From assembly GCF_003545815.1 (NCBI RefSeq), contig NZ_PDUW01000004.1:1-64000 (forward strand): 64,000 nucleotides of DNA. The letters are read 5' to 3'. This document shows, one piece after another, positions 18,729-28,701 of this stretch. Within the stretch, counting starts at the first letter, position 1. Every line of letters starts with the position of its first letter. The notes beneath the pieces were generated by a model. It worked only from the letters and a program-made list of their open reading frames with translations, had not been told where the DNA came from and searched no databases. This stretch comes from Pusillimonas caeni (GTDB lineage Bacteria; Pseudomonadota; Gammaproteobacteria; Burkholderiales; Burkholderiaceae_B). The translations under genes were made by a program, and so were the position numbers.

Positions 18729-19760
18729 ATGTCGATACCCTCCCCTCTTGTCCTGCAGTCCGATGCGGACGACTGTGCAAGCGAACAACTCAACACCGCC
18801 GCAATCGGCTGCAGCCCGGCGGAACACGCCGAACTGACCCATGGGCTGCTGGCTTCGCCGGCCGAAGTGCCTCCCAAATACCTCTACGACACCCTGGGCT
18901 CCAAGCTGTTCGAGACCCTGTGCCTGCTGCCGGAGTACTATCCCACCCGCACGGAGACCGCCATCGTCCGGGATCATCTGCCGGACATCGCCGGCGCCGT
19001 GGGACGCGGCGCCGTCCTCATCGACCTGGGCGCGGGCAACTGCGCCAAGGCGGAAAGGCTGTTCGACGCGCTGGCGCCCAGCCACTACGTGGCCGTGGAT
19101 ATATCGGCCGATTTCCTGCGCAACGCGCTGGACGGACTTCAGTCGCGGCACCCCCATATCCGCATGACGGCGCTGGGCCAGGATTTCTCCCGGGGCCTGC
19201 GCCTGCCGGAAGAGGTGCCTGCGGATAACCGCCTGTTCTTCTACCCGGGGTCCTCACTGGGCAACTTCGGCCCCGGCGACGCCCACCGCTTTCTGAGCGG
19301 CCTGCGCCAGTCGGGCGGCGAGCACGCGTCGCTGCTGCTGGGCGTCGACCTGGTCAAGGAAACCGAGGTGCTCAACGCCGCCTATGACGACGCCCTGGGC
19401 CTGACCGGCGCCTTCAATCTGAATCTGCTGCGCAATCTCAATCGCCTGCTGGACGCGGACTTCGACGTGCGCGACTGGGAGCACGTGGCTTTCTTCAATG
19501 AACAGCAGAGCCGAGTCGAAATGCACTTGCAGGCGCGGCGCCCCGTGCACGTCCGGTGGGCCGGCGCGAGCCGGCGCTTTGCCGAAGGCGAACGCATCCA
19601 CACGGAAAGCAGCTACAAATACACCCGCCCCTCGCTGACCGCCCTGCTGGAGGATGCCGGCTGGACGCCGACCGGATACTGGATGGATCCCGCCGGCTGG
19701 TTCGCGGTCGTCCATGCCGGTTCGCTGCCCGGCGCTTTGCGAAAGGAGGATGCCGCGTGA
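18729..19760 (+). CDS. egtD: L-histidine N-alpha-methyltransferase (ergothioneine)
   Basis: EgtD trimethylates histidine with three SAM to give hercynine, the first step of ergothioneine synthesis. The 343-residue protein shows PPKYLYDTLGSKLFETLC at the N-terminus, the SAM motif LIDLGAGNCAKAERL, FFYPGSSLGNF and the substrate-site segment RIHTESSYKYT. A second in-frame ATG at 18702 would add nine residues. I prefer 18729 because GAGCGAAAG precedes it, but the choice is not decisive. The stop overlaps the egtB start by one base. Confidence 0.93.
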   Translation: MSIPSPLVLQSDADDCASEQLNTAAIGCSPAEHAELTHGLLASPAEVPPKYLYDTLGSKLFETLCLLPEYYPTRTETAIVRDHLPDIAGAVGRGAVLIDLGAGNCAKAERLFDALAPSHYVAVDISADFLRNALDGLQSRHPHIRMTALGQDFSRGLRLPEEVPADNRLFFYPGSSLGNFGPGDAHRFLSGLRQSGGEHASLLLGVDLVKETEVLNAAYDDALGLTGAFNLNLLRNLNRLLDADFDVRDWEHVAFFNEQQSRVEMHLQARRPVHVRWAGASRRFAEGERIHTESSYKYTRPSLTALLEDAGWTPTGYWMDPAGWFAVVHAGSLPGALRKEDAA

Positions 19761-21001
19761 TGACGCTTTCCGGTACCTTGCTATCCCGATTCGAGGATGT
19801 GCGGCGCGCCAGCACGATGCTGGCCGAACCGCTCAGCGACGAAGACTGCTGTGCGCAGTCCATGACCGACGCCAGCCCGATCAAATGGCACCTGGCCCAC
19901 ACGACCTGGTTCTTCGAGACTTTCGTGCTCGAACGTTTCGAGCCCGGCTTCCGGCCCTTCCATCCTGCTTTCAGGATGCTGTTCAATTCGTATTACAACG
20001 GCATCGGCGAGCAATACACGCGCTCGCAACGCGGCCTCATCACCCGGCCCGGCATGGACGAAGTGCACGAGTACCGCAACGACGTCGATGCCCGCATTGA
20101 ATCGCTGATTCTGATCGCCGCCGCGCCTTCCGGAGACGGCGACCCCGAACTCGAACGCCTCATCGAGCTGGGACTGCAGCACGAGCAGCAGCACCAGGAG
20201 CTGATCCTGACCGACCTGCAGCATCTGTTCTGGCACAATCCTCTGCGGCCGGCCTACCGCGACGAGGCCATGCCGCAACCCAATCCGCCTTCCGCCTTGC
20301 AATGGCGCTCGTTCGACGGCGGCGTCGTCGAGATCGGCCATCAGGGCGAAGGCTTTTTCTTCGACAACGAGACGCCCCGGCACCGGCAATATCTCGAACC
20401 CTATGCCCTGGCCTCCAGGCTGGTCACCAATGCCGAGTACCTGGAGTTCATGCAGGCCGGCGGCTACGAAGATCCCGCCCTGTGGCTCTCCGAAGGCTGG
20501 GCGTGGCTGCACGCCGGCCCCAGGCCTGTCGCCCGGCCTTTATATTGGGAGCAGCGCGATGGGGCCTGGCATGAGTTCACGCTGTATGGCATGCAGCCGC
20601 TGGGGCCGGACCAGGCCGTGCGGCATCTTTCGTATTATGAAGCGGACGCTTATGCGCGCTGGGCGCAGGCCCGCCTACCGAGCGAGGCCGAATGGGAGCA
20701 CGCGGTGGCATCCACCCGGCGCGGCCTCGACGAAGGCGAACCCGCCGATGCGCCCGCCATCGAACAAGTGTTCGATACCGCCTGGCAATGGACCTCAAGC
20801 AGCTATGCGCCCTACCCGGGCTTCAAGCCGGCCGCGGGCGCCATCGGCGAGTACAACGGCAAGTTCATGGTCAACCAGTACGTGCTGCGAGGCGGCTCTT
20901 GCGTGACGCCGCCCGATCACAGCCGGGTCACCTACCGCAACTTTTTCCCCACCCATGCCCGCTGGCAGTACACGGGGCTGCGGCTGGCGCGATCGCTGTA
21001 G
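19760..21001 (+). CDS. egtB: Ergothioneine sulfoxide synthase
   Basis: EgtB is a non-haem iron enzyme that joins a thiol (gamma-glutamylcysteine or cysteine, depending on type) to hercynine using oxygen. The 413-residue protein has an N-terminal DinB-like domain with an iron-binding His in IKWHLAHTTWFFE and the HX3HXE motif HEQQHQE at residues 141-147. A C-terminal formylglycine-enzyme-like domain ends RGGSCVTP and RWQYTGLRLAR. The ATG overlaps the egtD TGA. No egtA, egtC or egtE is visible, so the thiol donor and the C-S lyase must be inferred. Confidence 0.94.
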   Translation: MTLSGTLLSRFEDVRRASTMLAEPLSDEDCCAQSMTDASPIKWHLAHTTWFFETFVLERFEPGFRPFHPAFRMLFNSYYNGIGEQYTRSQRGLITRPGMDEVHEYRNDVDARIESLILIAAAPSGDGDPELERLIELGLQHEQQHQELILTDLQHLFWHNPLRPAYRDEAMPQPNPPSALQWRSFDGGVVEIGHQGEGFFFDNETPRHRQYLEPYALASRLVTNAEYLEFMQAGGYEDPALWLSEGWAWLHAGPRPVARPLYWEQRDGAWHEFTLYGMQPLGPDQAVRHLSYYEADAYARWAQARLPSEAEWEHAVASTRRGLDEGEPADAPAIEQVFDTAWQWTSSSYAPYPGFKPAAGAIGEYNGKFMVNQYVLRGGSCVTPPDHSRVTYRNFFPTHARWQYTGLRLARSL

Positions 21002-21031
21002 AGTTCTTGGATCGCGCCGGCGCCTAGCGGC

Positions 21032-21937
21032 TCAATTGAACACGCCGGTGGAAAGGTAGCGATCGCCGCGATCGCAAATGATGAAGGCAATAGTGGCATT
21101 CTCGGCCCGCGCGGCCACGCGCAGCGCCGCCACCAGCGCCCCCGCCGACGAAATGCCGGCGAAAATTCCTTCTTCGGCGGCAAGACGGCGGGCCATTTCC
21201 TCGGCCTCGTGCTGGCCGATATATTCGAACGCATCGACCTGCTCGGGATGATAGATCTTGGGCTGGTAGGCTTCGGGCCATTTGCGTATGCCCGGAATCG
21301 AAGCGCCTTCGGCGGGCTGGGCGCCGATGACCTGGATGGCCGGATTCCGGCTGCGCAGATAGCTGCCCACGCCCATGATGGTGCCCGTCGTGCCCATGGC
21401 GCTGACGAAGTGCGTGATTCGGCCATCGGTCTGACGCCACAGCTCGGGTCCGGTGCCGTCGATGTGGGCCTGGGTGTTGTCGGGATTGGCGAACTGGTCC
21501 AGCACCTTGCCCTTGCCGTCGGCCTGCATGGACGTGGCCAGATCGCGGGCGTATTCCATGCCGCCCTTGTCGGCCGGCGTCAGGATCAACTCGGCGCCAT
21601 ACGCCGTCATGGCCGCCCGGCGTTCGAGCGACAGATTGTCGGGCATGATGAGTATCATCTTGTAGCCGCGCACCGCGGCCACCATGGCCAGCGCGATGCC
21701 GGTGTTGCCGCTGGTGGCCTCGATAAGCGTATCGCCGGGCTTGATCTCGCCGCGCTGCTCGGCCCGGCTGATCATGGAATTGGCGGCGCGGTCTTTCACC
21801 GACCCCGCGGGGTTGTTGCCCTCGAGCTTGGCCAGGATGACGTTGCCCCGGTCTTGGCCAAGCTGTCCCGGAATGCGCTGCAGTCGCACCAGCGGCGTAT
21901 CGCCTATGGTTTGCTCGATGGTCTGATATTGTTTCAT
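21032..21937 (-). CDS. cysM: Cysteine synthase B
   Basis: CysM is a PLP enzyme that makes cysteine from O-acetylserine and sulfide or thiosulfate. The 301-residue protein has the PLP lysine in NPAGSVKDRAA, the loop EATSGNTGIALAM and the CysM-type ending FIICDRGDRYLSTGVF. The ATG at 21937 gives the standard start MKQYQTIEQTIGDTPLVRL. It converges on egtB with a 30-base gap. Cysteine is the sulfur source of ergothioneine, so the adjacency is suggestive, although cysM also neighbours comEA and hldD in other Bordetella-like genomes. Confidence 0.95.
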   Translation of the reverse strand: MKQYQTIEQTIGDTPLVRLQRIPGQLGQDRGNVILAKLEGNNPAGSVKDRAANSMISRAEQRGEIKPGDTLIEATSGNTGIALAMVAAVRGYKMILIMPDNLSLERRAAMTAYGAELILTPADKGGMEYARDLATSMQADGKGKVLDQFANPDNTQAHIDGTGPELWRQTDGRITHFVSAMGTTGTIMGVGSYLRSRNPAIQVIGAQPAEGASIPGIRKWPEAYQPKIYHPEQVDAFEYIGQHEAEEMARRLAAEEGIFAGISSAGALVAALRVAARAENATIAFIICDRGDRYLSTGVFN

Positions 21938-22088
21938 GGGCAAATGATACACCCAACACAAGGGGCAGAAGCCATCACCAGAAAGGACGCCCGGACCCGG
22001 ATCGGTTCCGCGGCGGCGCGCCGCCTTTTGAATAGGGCTCCGCCGCGGGGCCGAGGCGGAGCCCCGGTCGGAATCGAAAGTTGAAAAC

Positions 22089-22667
22089 CTACTTTCCCGC
22101 TTTGCGCTGCGCCGCCGGAGCGGCGCTTTTGGGCGCCGCGTCGGCCTGCCCCACCACCAGCCCCGCCGCCTGAAGCGACTGGGCCTTCTTGGGACCGATG
22201 CCCTTGACCCGCTCGGCCAGGTCGTCGAACGATTCGAAGCTGCCGCCGCGCGCGCGTTCGTCGATGATGACCTGCGCCGTCTTGGGGCCGATGCCGGTGA
22301 TGGTTTCAAGCTGCTGCGCATTGGCGCTGTTGACATCGACCGCCCACGCCGAAGGCAGGGCCAGGGCCAGCACAAAGCCCAGCAGCGCCCCCGCCGCCTT
22401 GCGGCAATGGGCTTGCCAAAATGCCATCGGCCGCTCTTCTGAAGCCTGGGCCTGGGCTTGAGCCCGGGCACGGCGCCGCGCCAGGCGCGCCGCGCGCGGA
22501 TGGCGAAGCGGCATGCGGCCCTCTGGCCCGCCATTGGAAGAAGGCCGGCTTTCGAGCCCCTTGCCGTGAGGGCCGGTTTCAAGCCCTTGCAGGGCATCGT
22601 CGTTGGCGGCGTTGGAAGGGAATTCCGACAGGGGACGTGCTACGGTGGATTCTGTGAACGGGTTCAT
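22089..22667 (-). CDS. ComEA-like helix-hairpin-helix protein
   Basis: The C-terminal region (about residues 105-170) is a ComEA-type helix-hairpin-helix DNA-binding domain: VDVNSANAQQLETITGIG, then a second hairpin GIGPKKAQSL. It is preceded by a good signal-peptide-like segment (about residues 80-108, ending ALPSAWA), so the domain should be periplasmic, as for DNA uptake. The ATG at 22667 has a strong GGAGGTC. A later ATG, at MAFWQAHCRK, would place the signal peptide at the true N-terminus and leave a protein of about 114 residues. Which start is used is unresolved. Possible weak terminator stems lie at 22036-22066. Confidence 0.75.
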   Translation of the reverse strand: MNPFTESTVARPLSEFPSNAANDDALQGLETGPHGKGLESRPSSNGGPEGRMPLRHPRAARLARRRARAQAQAQASEERPMAFWQAHCRKAAGALLGFVLALALPSAWAVDVNSANAQQLETITGIGPKTAQVIIDERARGGSFESFDDLAERVKGIGPKKAQSLQAAGLVVGQADAAPKSAAPAAQRKAGK

Positions 22668-22812
22668 GGCGACCTCCGGATGAATGAACGGAAATGCAGG
22701 CCGTTGAAACAGCCTGTCAGCCACCATGATGCGATTCACCGCCATTTCGGGCCATGGCATGTGCCATGCTTGGTCCATTCGTACAAATACGCCGCGCGCG
22801 ACGTTCGATACC

Positions 22813-23808
22813 CTAGATACGCCCCTGCTTCAGCAGCACCCTGGCGTACTCCGCCACCCCTGTCTGCACATCCCGCATCTCTTGCGTGAACCCCGCCTTG
22901 CGCAAGCGGCTCAGATCCGCCTGCGTATGGCTTTGATAGCGGCCCTTCAGATCATCCGGGAAATCAATATAGCGGATCAGTTTCTGCGCCACTAGTTCCT
23001 GGAGCGGCAGCGCCGCCTGCCCCGACGCCTCGCGCAAAGTATTGACCACCGTCGACGCCACGTCGTTGAAGGGCTGCGCCCTGCCCGTCCCGCAGTTGAA
23101 AATGCCCGAGACCTCGGGGTGATCGAGAAAGTGCAGATTCACGTCCACCACGTCGTCCACGTGGATGAAATCCCGCATCTGCCCGCCGTCCGGATAGCCG
23201 TCCCAGCCGCCAAACAGCCTGACATGCCCCTCGGCCCGGAACTGGTTCATATTGTGGAAAGCCACCGACGCCATCCGGCCCTTGTGCTGTTCGCTGGGAC
23301 CGTAGACGTTGAAGTAGCGCAGGCCCACCACCGGCGCCGCCAGATTGCCCAGATGGCGCCGCAGCACCTGGTCGAACAGGAACTTGGAATAACCGTAGAC
23401 GTTCAGCGGCGCCTCGTAGAGCAGGTCTTCGATATACGCCGGCCCCGCCCCATAGACCGCCGCCGACGACGCATACAGCAGCGGGATCTTGTGCTTCTGC
23501 GCATACTGGAAGATTTCGAGCGTGACCCGATAATTGTTGTCCAGCATGTACTTGCCGTTGCGCTCGGTCGTGTCCGAGCATGCCCCCTGGTGCAGAATCG
23601 CCTGGATGCCCGGCAGACGGCCCTGGGACAGGCGCTGCCTGAATTCGTCCTTGTCCATGTAGTCCGATATCTGGCCGTCGACCAGGTTCACGAACTTGTC
23701 GCCCTCGGTCAGGTCATCCACCGCGAGGATGTCCGTTTGGCCGCGGCGGTTGAGGCCACGCACCAGATTGCTGCCGATGAATCCGGCCGCCCCTGTTACC
23801 ACGATCAT
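22813..23808 (-). CDS. hldD: ADP-L-glycero-D-manno-heptose 6-epimerase
   Basis: HldD (RfaD) converts ADP-D-glycero- to ADP-L-glycero-manno-heptose, the donor for the LPS inner core. This 331-residue extended SDR has the NADP motif [10 protein letters not shown] at the N-terminus and the YGYSK active site. AGGAGAATTGAC precedes the ATG at 23808, which overlaps the hldE stop by four bases. It forms one operon with the kinase and the lap genes. Confidence 0.96.
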   Translation of the reverse strand: MIVVTGAAGFIGSNLVRGLNRRGQTDILAVDDLTEGDKFVNLVDGQISDYMDKDEFRQRLSQGRLPGIQAILHQGACSDTTERNGKYMLDNNYRVTLEIFQYAQKHKIPLLYASSAAVYGAGPAYIEDLLYEAPLNVYGYSKFLFDQVLRRHLGNLAAPVVGLRYFNVYGPSEQHKGRMASVAFHNMNQFRAEGHVRLFGGWDGYPDGGQMRDFIHVDDVVDVNLHFLDHPEVSGIFNCGTGRAQPFNDVASTVVNTLREASGQAALPLQELVAQKLIRYIDFPDDLKGRYQSHTQADLSRLRKAGFTQEMRDVQTGVAEYARVLLKQGRI

Positions 23809-24734
23809 GTCAATTCTCCTGCTGTGACGACGGATGTTCCCAGTTTGCCGACCACCACCCCGCCGGCGCGGTTGGCCCACTTGACCGCCTCGAACCACGG
23901 CAGGCCCGCAGCCCGAGTGACGGCCAGCGCAGCCAGCACAGTGTCGCCGGCGCCCGACACATCGAACACTTCGTGGGCCTGCGCATCGATGTGCTGCCGG
24001 CCTTCGTCGGTAAACAGCGTCATGCCCTGCTCGGACCTGGTCACCAGCAAAGCCTCGAGCGACAGTTCGCCGCGCAGGCGCTGGGCGCGCTCTTCGAGTT
24101 CGGCCTCGGTGCTCCAGCGGCCCACCGCGTCCGTCATCTCGGCCCGATTGGGCGTGATGATGGTGGCGCCCGCATAGCGGCGATAAGCATGGCCCTTGGG
24201 GTCGACCAGCACCGGGATGCCCGCCGCGCGGGCCGCCTGGATGAGTCCTTCGACACGGGCCAGCGCCCCCTTGGCATAGTCCGACAGCACCACCATGTCG
24301 TGCCGCGCGATCAAGGCCTCGACGTCGCCCTTCAGCATGTCCAGGCAGCCGCCGTCCGGGGTCTCTTCGAAGTCGACGCGCAACAGCTGCTGCTGGCGGC
24401 CCATGACCCGCATCTTCAGCGTCGTCGGAAGCTGTGGATCGACGACGAGCCGGGCATCGATGCCCTCTTGTTGCGACAAGGCGGCGATGCGGCGGCCGGC
24501 CTCGTCGTCGCCGACGACACCGACCAGGGTGGCTTGGGCGCCCAGCGACACAATATTGCGCGCCACGTTGGCCGCGCCGCCCAGGCGGTCTTCACGGCGC
24601 GCCACGCGCACCACCGGCACCGGCGCCTCGGGTGAAATGCGCTCTACCTCGCCGAACCAGTAGCGGTCGAGCATCAGGTCGCCCACCACCAGCACCCTGG
24701 AGCGCGCGACGGCCTCTGAGGGGAACGCCATCAT
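23805..24734 (-). CDS. hldE1: D-glycero-beta-D-manno-heptose-7-phosphate kinase
   Basis: This is the kinase half (HldE1/RfaE1) of heptose activation, in the PfkB/ribokinase family. The 309-residue protein has [23 protein letters not shown] at its start and the catalytic [13 protein letters not shown] near residue 255. The nucleotidyltransferase domain found in fused HldE is absent, so a separate hldE2 (rfaE2) is expected elsewhere. The start is one of two adjacent ATG codons (24734 or 24731) overlapping the lapB stop. Confidence 0.94.
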   Translation of the reverse strand: MMAFPSEAVARSRVLVVGDLMLDRYWFGEVERISPEAPVPVVRVARREDRLGGAANVARNIVSLGAQATLVGVVGDDEAGRRIAALSQQEGIDARLVVDPQLPTTLKMRVMGRQQQLLRVDFEETPDGGCLDMLKGDVEALIARHDMVVLSDYAKGALARVEGLIQAARAAGIPVLVDPKGHAYRRYAGATIITPNRAEMTDAVGRWSTEAELEERAQRLRGELSLEALLVTRSEQGMTLFTDEGRQHIDAQAHEVFDVSGAGDTVLAALAVTRAAGLPWFEAVKWANRAGGVVVGKLGTSVVTAGELT

Positions 24735-25948
24735 GCCAACTCCTCGATGCGCCGCGGCTGGTAGGTTTCCCAGGAATTGCAGCCCGGACACTGCCAATAG
24801 AAATGCCTGGCCTCGAAGCCGCAGACGCTGCAGGCATATCGATCGAGCCGCTGCGTATGCTTGTGTATGAGCGAGCGCAGCAAGCCCAGGTCTGAATCGG
24901 GCGCCATATTGGGCCCGGGCGGCGTATTGCCCGAGGCCAATTCGACCTCGAGCAGGCGGTCCAGACCCAGCAATGTGGGATGCGCGCGCAACGCGTCGCG
25001 GGCGAACTCCCATGCGGGCGCATAGCCGTCCTGGGCGCGCAGCTCGCGGAAGATGACGTTGAAGACGTCGAGCGCGGGGTAGCGCATGTAGTGCCGGGTC
25101 AGCACCTTGAGCCCCTGGCTTGCCTGGCCCATGCTGCGATAGCTTTCCAGCAGCGGTTCGGCGATCAGGCCGGCGTACTCGGGCGCCGTACTGAGCACGG
25201 ACTCGAGATAGACCCGCTCGCGTTCGCGGTTGTTGTCGTACCGCGCTACGGCCGCGCGCAGCATGGCGATGCGGGCTTCGGAAGCATGGCCCCGCACCTG
25301 ACCCCGCAAGGCGTGGGCGGCGTTGTCGGCGGCATCCAGCGCGGCGCTGGCGGCGGCCAGATCGGGCGGTTTGATGGACAACGCCGTCTGGGCCTGTTCG
25401 CACTGATAGTGCACCAGTTGCGGAACCGGTTCGTCCACGAGCGCCCGCAGTCGCTTGACGGCCTCGATGGCCCGCGGCCAGTCGTGCTCGGACTCATAGA
25501 TGCGGATCAGCGCCCTCACCGCCGGCACGGCGAAGCGCGTGTCCAGCACTTGTTGAAAAGCCTGCTCCGCCCGGTCGAGCATGCCGGCCTTGAGGAAATC
25601 CTGCCCCAGCTCGTGCTGAGCGTGTTCGCGTTCCTCCTGGGGCAGATCGGCGCGCGCAAGCAGGCTCTGGTGCACCCGGATGGCGCGCTCCATCTCGCCG
25701 CGCCGGCGGAACAGGCTGCCCAGCGCAAAATGCAGCTCGGTCGTTTCGGGATCCAGCTTGGCGACCTCGACGAAAGCGTCGATGGCCCGGTCGGGCTCCT
25801 CGTTGAGTATGAAGTTGAGCCCCTTGAAATAGGAGTCGGGCAGATTGCGTGTCTCGGACAGCATCTGCCTGATGTCCACCCTTGCCGCGATCCAGCCCAG
25901 CGCAAACAGCACAGGTACGGATATCAGCCACCATGGTTCGAAATCCAC
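24731..25948 (-). CDS. lapB: LPS assembly regulator LapB (YciM)
   Basis: LapB is an inner-membrane TPR protein that recruits FtsH to degrade LpxC and so limits lipid A synthesis. The 405-residue protein has one N-terminal transmembrane helix (WWLISVPVLFALGW), many TPR units across residues 40-340 and a C-terminal rubredoxin-type metal site (CSVCGF and CPGC). I chose the GTG at 25948 because the membrane helix begins right after it. No ATG is available before residue 30. The stop overlaps hldE. Confidence 0.93.
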   Translation of the reverse strand: MDFEPWWLISVPVLFALGWIAARVDIRQMLSETRNLPDSYFKGLNFILNEEPDRAIDAFVEVAKLDPETTELHFALGSLFRRRGEMERAIRVHQSLLARADLPQEEREHAQHELGQDFLKAGMLDRAEQAFQQVLDTRFAVPAVRALIRIYESEHDWPRAIEAVKRLRALVDEPVPQLVHYQCEQAQTALSIKPPDLAAASAALDAADNAAHALRGQVRGHASEARIAMLRAAVARYDNNRERERVYLESVLSTAPEYAGLIAEPLLESYRSMGQASQGLKVLTRHYMRYPALDVFNVIFRELRAQDGYAPAWEFARDALRAHPTLLGLDRLLEVELASGNTPPGPNMAPDSDLGLLRSLIHKHTQRLDRYACSVCGFEARHFYWQCPGCNSWETYQPRRIEELA

Positions 25949-25977
25949 TATGTCGACCTCAGAAAACGGATTGTGGC

Positions 25978-26304
25978 TTACAGCGGCGCCAGGGGCGCGA
26001 TGGCTTCGGGCGCGACGGGGGCCTCTTCCGCCGGGCGGCGGGCGGCGTCTTCCTGCAGACGCAGGACCTCGCGGCGCAGGCGAGCCACCTCGCGGCGCCG
26101 GCGCATCAGGGCCGGCATGACGAAGACAGCGGCAAACAAGGCACCCACCGCAAAGGCGACCAGCATGACGACGATGAGCGGAACCGCGCGAATGACGTGA
26201 TCGGCGTATAGGCCTACGTCGACCGGCTCGGTGTTTTTCAACGCGAACAGCAGCACCAGGACGAACACCACCAAGCGCACTGCCCAGATCACGAAACGCA
26301 TCAC
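25978..26304 (-). CDS. lapA: LapA-domain inner-membrane protein
   Basis: This 108-residue protein has two transmembrane helices (residues about 5-22 and 42-64), the conserved motif FALKNTEPVDVGLY between them and a basic coiled C-terminal region with an Ala/Pro-rich tail. LapA is encoded next to LapB and functions with it in LPS homeostasis. Two adjacent ATG codons begin the frame. It lies 29 bases upstream of lapB on the same strand. Confidence 0.9.
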   Translation of the reverse strand: MMRFVIWAVRLVVFVLVLLFALKNTEPVDVGLYADHVIRAVPLIVVMLVAFAVGALFAAVFVMPALMRRRREVARLRREVLRLQEDAARRPAEEAPVAPEAIAPLAPL

Positions 26305-26358
26305 TCAACTCCAGATATCAGGGATATCGCAATTGTAAGGTAAACGGTGTAGAAAGAT

Positions 26359-26457
26359 GCCCCCACGCTACGCAGACTAGCGTCTGCTTGCTGCCCCCCG
26401 AGGGGTTTTTTTGCCGGGGGCGCCGAGCCTTGGGGCGGCCCGGCGGCAAAAAAAATG
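26359..26457. repeat. Terminator-like interspersed repeat, copy R1
   Basis: This segment aligns closely with 39743-39826. Shared blocks are GCCCCCACGC, then CGCAG..CT..CG, CTGCTTGCTGCCCC, a T-run ending TTTTTTTGCC and TTGGGGCGGCCCGGCGGCAA followed by an A-run. Internal stems such as CCCC...GGGG before the T-run make it resemble an intrinsic terminator. R1 carries about 12 extra bases (GGGGCGCCGAG) in the middle. It sits between lapA and the ihfB terminator. Confidence 0.75.
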
Positions 26458-26480
26458 CCCCCGGCATGGCCGGGGGCATT
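26448..26480 (-). terminator. Rho-independent terminator of ihfB
   Basis: The stem AATGCCCCCGGC/GCCGGGGGCATT with an ATG loop (26454-26480) is followed by T8 on the minus strand. It lies 25 bases beyond the ihfB stop. It should separate the rpsA-ihfB unit from lapA-lapB. Confidence 0.88.
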
Positions 26481-26504
26481 GGGACCGCTTGCGCCGAAAC
26501 GAGG

Positions 26505-26891
26505 CTACCCGTGCATGATGCGGGCGGCGAACGGGTTTTCGCCTTCGCCCTCGCTTTCGGAATATGAAGAGTCTTCGGTGAAGCCGCCCGCCGCCTTGAC
26601 CTCGGCGTCGAACGCCGCATCGACCCGTTCGCGCAATTCTTTGCCGGCCTTGAAGTGAGGCACCTGCTTGGCAGGCACCATCACTTTTTCGCCCGACTTG
26701 GGATTGCGGCCGACACGCGGCGAACGCATCGACAGCGAGAAGCTGCCGAAGCCCCGGATCTCGATGCGCTGACCATTGACCAGGGCCTGGGTCATGGCAT
26801 CGAGAACCGTCTTGACGGCGATGTCGGTGTCGCGCGCCGCAAGTTGGGGGTAGCGGCTGGCGAGCAGCGCGATCAGCTCAGACTTAGTCAC
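26505..26891 (-). CDS. ihfB: Integration host factor subunit beta
   Basis: IhfB pairs with IhfA to bend DNA in replication, recombination and transcription. The 128-residue sequence shows the DNA-binding beta arm region ([21 protein letters not shown], a run of conserved core residues) and [20 protein letters not shown]. Compared with the usual 94-100 residues, it has an extra acidic, Ser/Gly-rich C-terminal tail of about 30 residues. It starts with GTG at 26891, six bases after rpsA, the usual neighbour. Confidence 0.95.
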   Translation of the reverse strand: MTKSELIALLASRYPQLAARDTDIAVKTVLDAMTQALVNGQRIEIRGFGSFSLSMRSPRVGRNPKSGEKVMVPAKQVPHFKAGKELRERVDAAFDAEVKAAGGFTEDSSYSESEGEGENPFAARIMHG

Positions 26892-26897
26892 GAGCGA

Positions 26898-28613
26898 TTA
26901 ACCGTCGTCGCGTTGCTGGTCCAGCTTGGCCTTCAGCAGGGCGCCCAGGTTGGTGGTACCCGAGGAGGCGCTGGCTTCGGACATGCGCTGGAGCGTGTCG
27001 GCGGTTTCGGCGTTATCGCGCGCCTTGATCGACAACTGGATCGAACGCGACTTGCGGTCGATGTTGATGATCATGGCTTCGATGTTGGCGCCTTCTTGCA
27101 GCACGGTGGTGGCGTCTTCGACACGGCCGGCCGAGATCTCGGAAGCGCGCAGATAGCCTTCGACGTCGACCGACAGGGTCACGACGGCGCCCTTGGGCTC
27201 GACCGACTTGATGGTGCCCGGAACCACGGCGCCCTTGTCGTAGGTGGAGACGAAGTTGTTGAACGGATCGCCTTCGAGCTGCTTGATGCCCAGCGAGATG
27301 CGTTCTTTGTCGGTGTCGATGCCCAGCACGACGGCGTCGATTTCGTCGCCCTTCTTGAAGTTGCGCACAGCTTCTTCGCCGGAGTCGGTCCAGGACAGGT
27401 CGGACAGGTGGACCAGGCCGTCGATGCCGCCGGGCAGGCCGACGAACACGCCGAAGTCGGTGATGGACTTGATGGCGCCGCGGACCTTGTCGCCACGCTT
27501 GAAGTTGATGGAGAACTCTTCCCAGGGGTTGGCGCGGCACTGCTTCATGCCCAGCGAGATGCGGCGGCGGTCTTCGTCGATCTCGAGGACCATGACTTCG
27601 ACTTCTTCGCCCAGGGTGACCACCTTGCGGGGGTCGACGTTCTTGTTGGTCCAGTCCATTTCGGACACGTGGACCAGGCCTTCGATGCCGGCTTCGACTT
27701 CAACGAACGCGCCGTAGTCGGTCAGGTTGGTGACCTTGCCGAACAGGCGGGTGCCTTGCGGATAGCGGCGGGCCAGGCCGACCCAGGGGTCTTCGCCCAG
27801 TTGCTTGACGCCCAGCGAGACACGGCTTTTTTCCTGGTCGAACTTGAGGACCTTGGCTTCGATCTCTTGGCCCACCTGCAGCACTTCGGAGGGGTGGCGG
27901 ACACGGCGCCATGCCATGTCGGTGATGTGGAGCAGGCCATCGATGCCGCCCAGGTCGACGAACGCGCCGTAGTCGGTGATGTTCTTGACCACGCCCTTGA
28001 CCACTGCGCCTTCGTGCAGGGTCTCGAGCAGCTTTTCGCGCTCTTCGCCCATGCTGGCTTCGAGCACGGCGCGACGCGACAGCACGACGTTGTTGCGCTT
28101 GCGGTCGAGCTTGATGACCTTGAATTCGAGAGTCTTGCCCTCGTAGGGGGTGGTGTCCTTGACGGGGCGCAGGTCGACCAGCGAACCGGGCAGGAAGGCG
28201 CGGATGCCGTTGGTCATGACCGTGAGGCCGCCCTTGACCTTGCCGGTGATGGTGCCGTTGACCAGTTCGCCGGACTCGAGCGCCTGCTCGAGCTGCAGCC
28301 ATGCCGACAGGCGCTTGGCGCGGTCACGCGACAGAATCGTGTCGCCGTAGCCGTTTTCGAGCGAGTCGATGGCAACCGATACGAAATCGCCTGCTTCGAC
28401 TTCGAGCTCGCCCTGGTCGTTGAGGAATTCTTCGACGGGAATCAGTGCTTCTGATTTGAGCCCTGCGTTGACCACGACAAAATTGTGATCGATGCGCACG
28501 ACCTCGGCCGAGATGACCTCGCCCGATTTCATGTCCTGGTTCTGGAGGCTTTCGGCGAACAGGTCGGCGAAGCTTTCGCCGCCCATGGCGGCAGTGGTTG
28601 GGATGGAAGACAT
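26898..28613 (-). CDS. rpsA: 30S ribosomal protein S1
   Basis: S1 brings mRNA to the 30S subunit. The 571-residue protein has six S1 (OB-fold) repeats, seen as recurring [39 protein letters not shown] and [20 protein letters not shown] units. The start [19 protein letters not shown] at 28613 is chosen over an in-frame upstream ATG. The ribosome-binding site is poor, as is common for rpsA, which is often translationally autoregulated. It sits between cmk and ihfB, the widespread order. Confidence 0.98.
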   Translation of the reverse strand: MSSIPTTAAMGGESFADLFAESLQNQDMKSGEVISAEVVRIDHNFVVVNAGLKSEALIPVEEFLNDQGELEVEAGDFVSVAIDSLENGYGDTILSRDRAKRLSAWLQLEQALESGELVNGTITGKVKGGLTVMTNGIRAFLPGSLVDLRPVKDTTPYEGKTLEFKVIKLDRKRNNVVLSRRAVLEASMGEEREKLLETLHEGAVVKGVVKNITDYGAFVDLGGIDGLLHITDMAWRRVRHPSEVLQVGQEIEAKVLKFDQEKSRVSLGVKQLGEDPWVGLARRYPQGTRLFGKVTNLTDYGAFVEVEAGIEGLVHVSEMDWTNKNVDPRKVVTLGEEVEVMVLEIDEDRRRISLGMKQCRANPWEEFSINFKRGDKVRGAIKSITDFGVFVGLPGGIDGLVHLSDLSWTDSGEEAVRNFKKGDEIDAVVLGIDTDKERISLGIKQLEGDPFNNFVSTYDKGAVVPGTIKSVEPKGAVVTLSVDVEGYLRASEISAGRVEDATTVLQEGANIEAMIINIDRKSRSIQLSIKARDNAETADTLQRMSEASASSGTTNLGALLKAKLDQQRDDG

Positions 28614-28701
28614 TAAATAAAGTCCATTAGCCGGATGGCTATTAAAAAACACACCGGGGCCTGCGCCCTAGTGGAGTGAACAAACACCCCGAGACATGGG
28701 T

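Noticed and set aside
17406-19157. 583-codon minus-strand frame across mltB and egtD
   Set aside because: Antisense to two well supported genes. No motifs; His/Arg/Gly-rich composition typical of antisense GC-rich DNA.
26655-28454. 599-codon open frame antisense to rpsA and ihfB
   Set aside because: The repeats in its translation (FDVDDH-like) are reflections of the S1 repeats in rpsA. No independent family features or start signal.
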